Assembly: GCF_041146795.1 (NCBI RefSeq)
Contig: NC_135178.1
Location: forward strand, 3,202,344-3,266,343
Reading direction: 5' to 3'
Length of the DNA stretch: 64,000 nt
Source of the DNA: Maylandia zebra
Taxonomy: Eukaryota; Chordata; Actinopteri; Cichliformes; Cichlidae
Within the stretch, counting starts at the first letter, position 1, and the number at the start of each line of letters is the position of its first letter. Position numbers and translations under genes: made by a program. Below are positions 25,124 to 34,900 of this stretch, one piece after another. The notes below the pieces were generated by a model, which had not been told where the DNA came from, did not search any database, and saw only the letters and a list, made by a program, of their open reading frames with translations.

Positions 25124-25196
<73 letters not shown>
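25124..25196. repeat. (CA)n microsatellite
   Basis: About 36 CA units, the longest simple repeat in the window. Confidence 0.97.
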
Positions 25197-25197
<1 letters not shown>

Positions 25198-25722
25198 AGG
25201 TGTTCTAAGGTTAATGGGCATTCAGTCAGTTAGTATCCATTTCAAGCAGGACAGTGGTAACAACAGCAGGCTGTGGACAATTTTAAGTTTTAGATTTTAA
25301 ATAGGCTGTATACATTTCAATGGGAGCAACAGGACAGTCAAATGTAGCTGATTTTACTACAGAGCAGGACAGATTGTAGGGTAGCAAACATCGTCGGAAA
25401 ACATGTTTTCAACACTGCAGGTTACCTGGTGTAATGTTTTTCAGCTAAAAAGAAACATGGTCTGACTCCTACCAACTATATGAAGAGTAACTGAAGGTTA
25501 AATGCAGCTAATATGTCTCAGCCACCATCGCTCTGGCAGCAAGAGCGCTAGAGCCAGAGCAGGGGAGAGGCGAGCTGGAACAAACCATTTTGGGAGGGGG
25601 GGTTATCTATAATTTTGTTGCTAAAGTGTTACGTCTCAACCAAGTACTGTATACTTTTTATATTTTCAGTAGTGTGTCACACAAACAGCAAATATTATCA
25701 AAAAATTAAGAAATCTTTGGGG

Positions 25723-25780
25723 GCGATTTTAGCCCATTTTTGGGGGTGCTTCAGCACCCCCAAAAATGGGCTAAAATCGC
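25723..25780. repeat. perfect 28-bp inverted repeat with 2-nt loop
   Basis: Arms 25723-25750 and 25753-25780 are exact reverse complements (core agcccatttttgggggtgct), separated by two bases. The DNA would form a cruciform and any RNA a 28-bp hairpin. It is probably the fused ends of a small foldback transposon. Confidence 0.85.
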
Positions 25781-25983
25781 GCCTGACTACAAGTCTCATT
25801 CACCTATTACACACTGCTTATGGACGTCATATAGTACTTTCATCCTAAGGATTTCTTAGTGTTCACACACCCTTGAACTCAGGAATCAGAACATTGTCCA
25901 AGAATACTTCAGTATGCGGACTGCGGGAGTCAGGAATTGATCCACTGACGATTCTACTGGTAGATGACCTGTTCTACTACTTA

Positions 25984-27126
25984 CAGTGTTCAAGAGTAAC
26001 GGAATACATGTACCACTGTCAGGGCTGGACTGGGACAAAAAATCGGCCCGGGCATTTTGACTAGAGACCGGCCCACCAGGTATGATAGGAAAAACCATAA
26101 AGCCTTTGAATGAAAACAAACGCTGTTGTCACAGTGATGCACACTGTCTTGTTGGTATATATGTATCAATCTAATAAACTTAAACCTACACCATCCTCCC
26201 TATTCTGGTATTTTAATCAGTACCCGAAAGTGGACTGCTTGGTCGAGTTAATCTCCTGAACTATCTAGAACACATGGTGAAAACCTGAAATTAAGACAGA
26301 GAAGACTAGAGGTTACGTCTTGCTAACGGTAACTAGCTTGATGTACAAAAAAGACGCAAGAAAACGGTAAACTATTGCTAACAGAGAAAAGGGAGAGAAA
26401 AACATGGTTAACTTGTACAAAAACGAATAGTTCTAGCTACAGTCAACAGGGGAACAAGGTTTGTAATGTGCATGATTTAATTTGAGCAATCTGAAACCCA
26501 TAATATGTATTGTATAGTTTAATAGAAAACGGTTAGATGAATGAGTGAATGAGCGGTTAAAATGGTGTCACATGAATAACATGGTAATTGTTTTATTTGT
26601 TTGTCTAGCTCTTACGTTGGTTCGTTGTCTGATACACGGCAAGGAATAATAATAAGGATTGCATTTATATAGCGCTTTTTCGGGGCCCTCAAAGCGCTTT
26701 ACATTTCCACTATTCATTCACTCTCACATTCACACACTGGTGGAGGCAGCTACAGTTGTAGCCACAGCTGCCCTGGGGCAGACTGACAGAAGCGAGGCTG
26801 CCATATCGCACCATCGGCCCCTCTGGCCAACACCAGTAGGCAGCAGGTGAAGTGTCTTGCCCAAGGACACAACGAGCGAGACTGTCCGAGCCGGGGCTCG
26901 AACCGGCAACCTTGCGGTTACAAGACAAACTGCCAACTCTTTGAGCCACGATCGCCCGGTAATAATAATAATAAAGGTTATTCAAAAACCATCAGTTCTG
27001 GCCTTCTCAGTTCGACTGGACGCTACATACTCTCATTGAGTAACGTAACGGAATACGTTACAAAATACATTTTGAGGCATGTATTCTGTAGTGGATTACA
27101 TTTTAAAAGTAACCTTCCCAACACTG
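25984..27126. mobile_element. non-autonomous hAT transposon with 8-bp target duplication
   Basis: Left end cagtgttcaagagtaacgg and right end ...cttcccaacactg are inverted termini. The exact 8-bp direct repeat actactta flanks both (25976-25983 and 27127-27134), the size expected for hAT transposons. The right subterminal region (aagtaaccttccca on +, ggaatacgtta) is rich in TAACG-type motifs that also occur at the left end. At 1143 bp without a transposase frame it depends on an autonomous relative. A SINE is nested at 26648-26958. Confidence 0.78.
26648..26958 (-). mobile_element. tRNA-derived SINE with L2-like 3' tail
   Basis: On the - strand the head shows a pol III box A-like TGGCTCAAAGAGTTGG (26933-26948) and box B GGTTCGAGCCC (26894-26904). 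A body with GTCCTTGGGCAAGACACTTC follows, then a tail with AAAGCGCTTTGAGGG and GCGCTATATAAATGCA, the 3' end shared with L2-type LINEs that would supply reverse transcriptase (family knowledge). AATAATAATAA-type repeats flank both ends and may be a target duplication. It resembles cichlid AFC-type SINEs. Confidence 0.8.
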
Positions 27127-27134
27127 ACTACTTA

Positions 27135-27597
27135 AGTCACAGCAGCCTCAGATAACATGCATTTGTCTACGCTTTCATATTACTTCAATGCTAAGTCACA
27201 GGTCCAATTGCTCTCACTTTAAATTTGATGTTTGATGTCAAAGCCACTGGTGGCTCTGAGAATTCACACGGTGGTGAGCTGGCACAAAAAGGACTTGTTG
27301 GGTTAAGGAAAAAATGGGTTAATTGCATCAAAATGTGAAATGAAAACTAAATTGAGATATTCTCATCCTGGGCCCATTATTCTGATCATTTGCTGTACAG
27401 TTTCATATGGAAAGCTCTTGTTTTACAATGACAATCATTCCCATTATAACTAAACATGATCCATTTACTTTTCAAAGAATTTTGCCTTCATGGGTGAAAT
27501 AACCTGTCTCAGTCATTATCATATGAACCAAAATGTTGGTTAAAAGCTAAAACAGCATAATCTGCAAACCTTTCTCTCTCATTAATTTATTTTTATT
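27135..27597. other. intergenic between hAT element and RTE LINE
   Basis: AT-rich; no gene or repeat recognised. Confidence 0.45.
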
Positions 27598-29483
27598 TCA
27601 TCCATCCATCCATCCATCTTCATCCGCTTATCCGAGGTCGGGTCGCGGGGGTAGCAGCCTAAGCAAAGAGGTCCAGACCTCCCTCTCCCCAGCCACCTCC
27701 TCCAGCTTGTCCGGGGGAATACCAAGGCGTTCCCAGGCCAGCCGAGAGATATAATCTCTCCAGCGTGTCCTGGGTCTGCCCCGGGGCCTCCTCCCGGTGG
27801 GACATGCCTGGAACACCTCGCCCAGGAGGCGCCCAGGGGGCATCCTTGCCAGATGCCCGAACCACCTCAGCTGGCTCCTTTCGATGTGGAGCAGCAGCTG
27901 CTCTACTCTAAGCCCCTCCCGGATGGCCGAACTTCTCACCCTATCTCTAAGGGAGAGGCCAGCCACCCTTCGGAGGAAGCTCATTTCCGCCGCTTGTATC
28001 CGCGATCTCGTTCTTTCGGTCACTACCCACAGCTCGTGGCCATAGGTGAGGGTAGGGACGTAGATCGACCGGTAAATTGAGAGCTTCGCTTTTACACTCA
28101 GCTCCCTCTTCACCACGACGGACCGGTGCAGCGTCCGCATTACTGCAGCCGCAGCCCCAATCCGTCTGTCGATCTCCAGCTCCCTTCTCCCATCACTCGC
28201 GAACAAGACCCCGAGATACTTGAACTCCTCCACTTGGGGCAGGAACTCATCCCCGACCCGGAGTGGGCACTCCACCCTTTTCCGGCTGAGAACCATGGCC
28301 TCAGATTTGGAGGTGCTGATCCTCATTCCCGCTGCGTTACACTCGGCTGCGAACCGTTCCAGTGCGAGCTGGAGGCCCTCACCCGATGAAGCCAACAGAA
28401 CCACATCATCCGCAAAAATCAGAGATGAGATTCTGAGGCCACCAAAGCGAAAGCCCTCCGCCACTTGGCTGCGCCTAGAAATCCTGTCCATAAAAATTAT
28501 GAACAGAACCGGAGACAAAGGGCAGCCCTGGCGGAGCCCATCACCCACCGGGAACGAGTCCGACTTATTGCCGGCAATGCGAACCAAGCTCTTGCAACGG
28601 TTGTATAGGGATTGAATGGCCCGTAGCAATGGGCCAGACACCCCATACTCGCGCAACACCTCCCACAGGACGCCCCGAGGGACACGGTCGAATGCCTTCT
28701 CCAGGTCCACAAAACACATGTAGACTGGTTGGGCAAACTCCCATGCACCCTCAAGTATCCTCGAGAGGACAAAGAGCTGGTCCAGTGTTCCGCGACCAGG
28801 ACGAAAACCGCATTGTTCCTCCTGTATCCGAGGTTCGACTAGCGGACGAACCCTCCTCTCCAGCACCCTGGCATAGACTTTCCCGGGGAGGCTGAGGAGT
28901 GTGATCCCCCTGTAGTTGGAACACACCCTCCGGTCCCCCTTCTTGAAGATGGGGACCACCACCCCGGTCTGCCAGTCCACAGGTACTGCCCCTGATCTCC
29001 ACGCAACATTGCAGAGACGTGTCAACCAAGACAGCCCTACAACGTCCAGAGCCTTCAGGAACTCGGGGCGGACCTCATCGACACCAGGGGCTCTGCCACC
29101 AAGGAGTTGTTTAACTGCCTCAGTGACCTCGCCCCCGGAAATCGGTGGGTCACACCCCTCATCCCCAGACTCTGCTTCCTCCCCGGAAGACGTGTCAGTG
29201 GGATTAAGGAGGTCCTCGAAGTATTCCTTCCACCGCCCGACAATTTTCTCAGTCGACGTCAACAGCGCTCCGCCAGCACTATACACAGTGCAGGTAGAGC
29301 ACCGCTTTCCCCTCCTGAGACGCCTGACGGTTTGCCAGAATCTCTTCGAGGCAGTCCGAAAGTCTTTTTCCATGGCCTCTCCGAACTCCTCCCACACCCG
29401 AGTTTTTGCTTCAGCCACTGCCCGAGCCGCATTCCGCTTGGCCTGTCGATACCTGTCGGCTGCCTCCGGAGTCCCACAGTATC
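27598..29483 (-). mobile_element. RTE/Rex3-like LINE, 5'-truncated, copy 1
   Basis: The - strand carries the RT and C-terminal part of an RTE-clade LINE, ending after a very short 3' UTR (ggataagcggatgaagatgg) in a (TGGA)n tail at 27600-27619. That tail type is typical of RTE/Rex3 elements in fish. Homology to copy 2 (43365..44731) covers the 3' 1.15 kb and is nearly identical. The 5' boundary is near 29483, where RTE-like coding stops. The upstream endonuclease domain is missing, so the copy is 5'-truncated. No target duplication was found. Confidence 0.85.
27628..29418 (-). CDS. RTE LINE reverse transcriptase, N-terminally truncated
   Basis: An open frame of 596 codons from the first Met; the frame stays open upstream to about 29480. 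RT blocks: residues 151-180 (TGVVVPIFKKGDRR, YRGITLLS), 234-247 (CFVDLEKAFDRVPRG), 292-307 (GDGLRQGCPLSPVLF), and the catalytic IFADDVVLL at about 334-342. A C-terminal conserved region follows (ERSQLRWFGHLARMPPGR, then FQACPTGRRPRGRPRTRWRD), the usual RTE tail. No stop or frameshift across nearly 1.8 kb implies recent insertion. It lacks the endonuclease and is not a host gene. Confidence 0.85.
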   Translation of the reverse strand: MAEAKTRVWEEFGEAMEKDFRTASKRFWQTVRRLRRGKRCSTCTVYSAGGALLTSTEKIVGRWKEYFEDLLNPTDTSSGEEAESGDEGCDPPISGGEVTEAVKQLLGGRAPGVDEVRPEFLKALDVVGLSWLTRLCNVAWRSGAVPVDWQTGVVVPIFKKGDRRVCSNYRGITLLSLPGKVYARVLERRVRPLVEPRIQEEQCGFRPGRGTLDQLFVLSRILEGAWEFAQPVYMCFVDLEKAFDRVPRGVLWEVLREYGVSGPLLRAIQSLYNRCKSLVRIAGNKSDSFPVGDGLRQGCPLSPVLFIIFMDRISRRSQVAEGFRFGGLRISSLIFADDVVLLASSGEGLQLALERFAAECNAAGMRISTSKSEAMVLSRKRVECPLRVGDEFLPQVEEFKYLGVLFASDGRRELEIDRRIGAAAAVMRTLHRSVVVKRELSVKAKLSIYRSIYVPTLTYGHELWVVTERTRSRIQAAEMSFLRRVAGLSLRDRVRSSAIREGLRVEQLLLHIERSQLRWFGHLARMPPGRLLGEVFQACPTGRRPRGRPRTRWRDYISRLAWERLGIPPDKLEEVAGEREVWTSLLRLLPPRPDLG

Positions 29484-30974
29484 TGTATAATTAGAATTAG
29501 TTTGCAGTGTCTGTAATGAGGGGATATTTCCCATCCTGACTACTGGGAATTCTAACTGGCTGCTCCTTTAAACAAAGCTAGACTTTTCAACTTTTTGCCA
29601 CATCTGACATACAAATTATCACAAGTCACAATAGTCACACAAAAGCTATGACTTCAAAACGCGGAGCAGAAAGAAGCTGCAGTAGGATACTTGCTGACTG
29701 ATCTCCGAGAAGTGCCGAGAAAAACTGCAGTAATGAGCGCTTAGCACCAAACAGACAAAGTAAAGCAGGAAAACAAAACAAAACAGGGAACGTGCAGATT
29801 GCACTTTAACAGCCTATTGAAATGTAAAAAACAATCAGTGGTGTGTGATCCAACTGCAGCGTACAGAAATAGAGCTTTAGAGCTTGTTGTGCTGCGAAGG
29901 AGAGACGAGGTGAGACTCTGGTGCAGAGAGCGGGCTCTCCATGCACATAACTATCTCTTCATCGGCGGCTTTCTTATGCTAGGGTTCACCCACTGAAATG
30001 TATATCACTTCCAAATATTTAATTTTCAACTTGACGTGTACCTCTTGTTTATATAACCAAAGCGTCCTTTCAATGGGAGCACCCAGGAGTAGAGGACGGG
30101 AGTGATCTGTGCCCCCTCCTGCTTCCCAAACACTAATGTATGAACACGTTCTCTCTGCAGCTCTCTTCCTCACACACTCCCTCTCCACCTGCACAGCTGC
30201 TGAGATAATGAGATTAAAAATCTATTTTTGCGTGTTACCTGCAAGTGGTGCATTAGTGGAAACATTCGGCACCACCAAGGCTATCACCAGAATGAATGGG
30301 AATGAAATTGCTGTTGCCTTTTCCTCACTTTAACACCTGTCACACTTACAGAGTTGCGTACAATGACATTTTGTAAGGGCAAGTGCTCAAGCCAAAAACA
30401 GGGCACCTAAGTATTTACTTAAAAATTGCACTCGGTAGGACACTTTGTACTTGCTTACAGACTTTATTTCTGTTTCTATGCATCTATTTATTTCAGCACC
30501 TATACAAACATGCACATTTCTGTCAGATGACAAAGCAACAGTTTAATAATCAACAACTTCCCTTAGTTCCCTTTCTGTCTGTTTTCTTAATCTATCCTTT
30601 TTCATGGCATTGTGCTGCGGCTGGCAATTATAAAATCAATATTGCACATGATAGTTAAAGGTTAATCTGTATTAACATGTGCAGGGTAAAACAATGATAT
30701 AGATAACTAAGTGACTTGACACTTCAGCCTTGCCCTCAAGTGTGCACTTGCACAATCTCGGTGGATTCATTATTTTAATTCGGTAGTTTTATCCAGATTA
30801 GTGTCTGTCTCTGTTGGTTTTTCCTCAACAGCAGGTCACATTCACACATACAGCACATGCTACTAGTCATATGTTGCAAACTCATGCACTGACTTTTCAT
30901 TGTTTCTTCTTGCTTGTACCTCTGAACAGTGAAAGAAACCTGCCTACAGTGCCAGGAACCTGATTCACTTGCAC
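29484..30974. other. intergenic, nothing recognised
   Basis: No exon, RNA gene or recognised repeat. Confidence 0.4.
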
Positions 30975-31424
30975 ACGCACAACTAGGGCCGGGTCATATC
31001 ATACCGTTCACGGTAATACCGGTATAATTTTGGGCAACGATAGAAAAAAGAAATATTGCGATAGAATATGGGTAAAACGCGCATGCGCAGTGCCTTTGGT
31101 TTCATACGCACACGTCGGAAAAAGCATGGTGGCGAAAGCGGATCGTTGAATGAAACGATGAAGCAGAACTGGTTTGTAAAAATGCTGCAGCTTCACTGGT
31201 GTGGAACTGGTTTAGCTTTCGTCCGTCAGATACACAACAAAGCACTATTTTTGGTAGAGCATGCTAGCAGGCCGTCGTTATTACCGTGTTTGTGGAAAAT
31301 ACGACACACTTAAAATCAATCCTTTGATTTTTCTGAAAGTCGACAGAGCCCCTTATAATCCCGTGTGCCTTATGTATGAACTCTGGTTGTGTTTACTGAC
31401 CTCGAAACGATTTTATGTGCACGG

Positions 31425-31596
31425 TGTTGTGTTGGGCTCTTTTAATAAAACTCCTCGTTTAGGCGATAACGTGGAACACCACCATCTTTATTTCCAGCTT
31501 ACTCTTCCTATCCAAACATAGCCTCACTTCCTGTCTAGAAGGGTAAGTACTGCCGCCTAGTGGCGCATGATATTCACCAATATAGATTACACCACA
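31425..31596 (-). repeat. gypsy 3' LTR
   Basis: On the - strand it starts TGTGGTGTAATC and ends CCAACACAACA (TG...CA). One mismatch in 172 bases to the other LTR. Confidence 0.95.
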
Positions 31597-31714
31597 TCCC
31601 CCTTACTGAAGTTAGACTGGTACATTCTTTTGTTCTTCAAACAAAACATAACTGCATATAGTTTTTTCATTACAGGCATACCCCAACATTTCAGGAAACA
31701 TAAAGTCAGTATTG

Positions 31715-31840
31715 TCATAAACACTTTTTCTTTTCCTCCTGTAACAGAATAAACACTTTCTCTCTTCTTTTCCACCCGCAAGAGAATAAACACTTTTTCT
31801 TCTTTTCAACCTGTAACAGAATAAACATTTTTTTCCTTCA
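31715..31840 (-). repeat. short tandem repeat in the gypsy 3' region
   Basis: Three or four imperfect units of about 35-50 bp built on agaataaacactttttctt with a gtaacag/cgcaagag variant. They lie between the gag-pol stop codon (31907) and the 3' LTR. Confidence 0.75.
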
Positions 31841-31906
31841 ACATGCTACCCTCAAAACCACAACTCAGCATTTGAAACACACTTTTCTGTTTTCAAACAA
31901 TCAGCT

Positions 31907-34900
31907 TCACAGATCAAGTCTTTTCGGTTTAATCACCTCCCTACCCGACCGGGTTCTAATCACACCTGGTGTATGGGGTGCGCTTGGCTCAGAAACTGTC
32001 TCGGTAGGAGTAGCTTGAATCTGTGTGGCTTCGGTTTGAGCCTCTGTTTGTGGGATCGGCACAAGATGACTGCGGTTCCTTCTAATTGTCCCTTGGGGCC
32101 CACTGATGACGTACGATCGTGGAGTCGGGTGGACTGCTGTCACTGTGCCCTGTGCTCTTGCATCCGTGATCCAGACTGGTTGTCCTGGCAACAGTTTATC
32201 CAGTTCTCTTGTTCTATGTCTCTTGTTAAAACTTTCGGTTTGTCTCAGCCGTTTCTCTCTCTCCGAACAACTAACCTGCTGAAAATCAGGCAGACAGGGC
32301 TGTAAGGTTTCAGGAAGCATTGGCAAGGTAGTACGAAGCCTGCGCCCCATGAGAAGTTGAGCCGGGCTGTAGCCATTTGCCAGTGCTGTTGTTCTGTATG
32401 CCAGCAACGCCTTGTATGGATCGCTAGCTTTTTTGAGGAGATTCTTGACGGTCTGGACGCCTCTCTCCGCTTCGCCGTTGCTCTGCGGGTACCTGGGACT
32501 ACTGGTAACATGCTCAAAGCAGTAGTCCTTTGCAAAGTCTCTCATTTCTTGACATGCACATTGTGGCCCATTATCAGTGATCAATACTTCAGGTATGCCA
32601 TGGCGTGCAAATATTGACTTTAAATGCACAATCACATTGGCTGAACGAGTTGGACTGAGTTGAGCAATCTCGACATATCTCGAGAAGTAATCCACTACTA
32701 ACAGATAGTTTTTGTCTTTTAGTGTGAACAGATCAGCTCCTAAGTTCTGCCATGGCCTCTCAGGTAAACGTGTGGGCATAAGAGGTTCCCTCACATTAAC
32801 TCTCTCCTGAATGCACAGCCTGCACTTAAGGACAAGTTCACCGATCTGGTTACTCAGGCCTGGCCACCACACTGCTTGTCGCGCACGTTCTCTACACTTG
32901 ACTACTCCTTGGTGTCCCTCGTGTATTTTGTCCAGAACTGCGTTTCGCATGTTTGCAGGTATGACCAACCTTGTACCTCTCAGTAGTAGTCCATTGTGTA
33001 CACTCAAAACTGCTCTTTCCGACCAGTAGTGCTTTACCATTCCCTGCAGCTGGTTCCTGTCCGGCCAGCCCTCTGCACAGTACTTCATGACTTGCGAACA
33101 GACGCTGTCAGACTGCAGCTGCTCACGGAGATCTGAAAGGTATTTGCTGCTAGTAGGAAGGCCCTCCAGCACTGTGTCAACGTAGATATCAGTGTCCTCC
33201 ATAAGGTCATTGTCTCTGGGAATCACGTTGCCTGCCAACGGCAACCGTGACAGCGTGTCAGCTGTGGTGAGGCTTTTGCCTGGAATGTGCATTATAGTGT
33301 AAGAATACCTCATCAGGCGCATGCGGAATCTCTGTATCCGCGGTGGAAGCAAATCCAGGGCTTGTCCTCCGAGTAGGCTCACTAGTGGCTTATGGTCGGT
33401 CTCAAGCTCAAAGTGTAGCCCTAGAATAAAGTCACTGAATCTTTCACAGGCCCAGGTGAGCGCTAGCGCTTCTTTTTCCAGCTGAGCGTAGCGCTGCTCT
33501 GTGGCTGTCAATGATCGCGAGGCATATGCGACAGGTGACCACACATCATTGTCTTTCTGTAGTAAGACTGCCCCCAACCCGTATGAAGAGGCATCTGCTG
33601 AGATCTTCTGGGGTTTGTTTGGGTTGTAGAGCTGTAGCACTGGTGCAGATGACAGTTCTTGTTTTAAACTGTTAAAGGCGTTTTGTTGCTCATGCCCCCA
33701 GTACCACATGTTTTTAGTTGAAAGCAAGTCTCTCAGTGGTTTGTCTTTCTCAGAAAGGTTTGGGATGAATTTCCCCAGCTGGTTCACCATTCCTAAGAAG
33801 CTCCTAAGCTCACTCACAGTGCTTGGCTCTTTCATCTTCTGCACCGCGCTAGTTTTGTCAGGGTCAGGGCTCATGCCTTCAGATGACACAATGAATCCTA
33901 AGAATTTCACTGCTCTTCTGCCAAACTCACATTTTGACATGTTCAGGGTGACGCCCGCCTTCTCTGCACGGTCGAGGACAGCGTGGAGTCTCATGTCGTG
34001 CTCCTCTCTCGTAGATCCCCAGACCAGGATGTCGTCCATGTGGCATACGACTCCCGCGAGGCCGGCTGTCACTTCTGTCACCATCATGTTTTGGAAATGC
34101 TCTGGTGCACTGGAAATACCAAATGGCAGACGGTTGAAATGGTACCTCCCAAATGGCGTAATAAACGTGGTGAGGAGAGCAGATTCTTTGGATAGCGGTA
34201 TTTGCCAAAAGCCCATGTTAGCATCGAGCTTGGAGAAATACCGCACCCCTGTGAGCATGCCTAGTGTTTGGTCGACAGAGGGAAGGATATATCTTTCACG
34301 GCACACCAACCCATTTAAAGGTGTCATGTCCACGCAAATGCGGACTGTCTCTTTGTCCTTTTTAGGGGCTACGACCATGCCGCAACACCAGTCTGTGGGC
34401 CCCTCCACACGACTGATCACCCCCAACTGTTCCATCCTCTGTAGCTCTGCTTTGACTTTGCCCAGTAGTGGGAGCGGAACACGCCTGGGCACTTTCAGTG
34501 AATAAGGTTTAGCGTCGGGCTTCAGCTTAATCGTGTACGGTTTTTGAACAAGCCCGAGCCCATCCCATAGCTTCGGGTACACTTTCCTCACCGTCTCAAG
34601 GTCAATATTGTCCATTCGGGCAATTAATTTCAGTCTCACAGAAGCTGTCCTGCTTAAGAGAGCTACACGCAGGTTTCTGACTACGTAGATCGTCTCTGCA
34701 GTGCTCCTGTCACTGTAGGAAATGTCCTCCTTTGTGGACCCGAGCACGGTCAGTGCTGCACCTCCTGGTCCATACAGTGGCTTTTCAGCTTTTTGCAGAT
34801 GCTCATTTGGCTGCTTAATGTCTTTGAATGTCTCTTCTGAGATAGCTGTGACATCTGCCCCCGAGTCTAATTTGAAGGTCATGCTTTTGCCTCTCACGCA

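Noticed and set aside
26894..26948. tRNA-like box A and box B (- strand)
   Set aside because: No cloverleaf can be closed as a functional tRNA; it is the head of a SINE with body and L2-like tail.
27797..29494. + strand frames (up to 192 codons) over RTE copy 1
   Set aside because: Antisense of the LINE RT gene; same frames recur over copy 2 because the DNA is the same.
33708..34505. 265-codon + strand frame inside the gypsy element
   Set aside because: Antisense of the RT domain; no start context or motifs, explained by the strong coding bias of the other strand.
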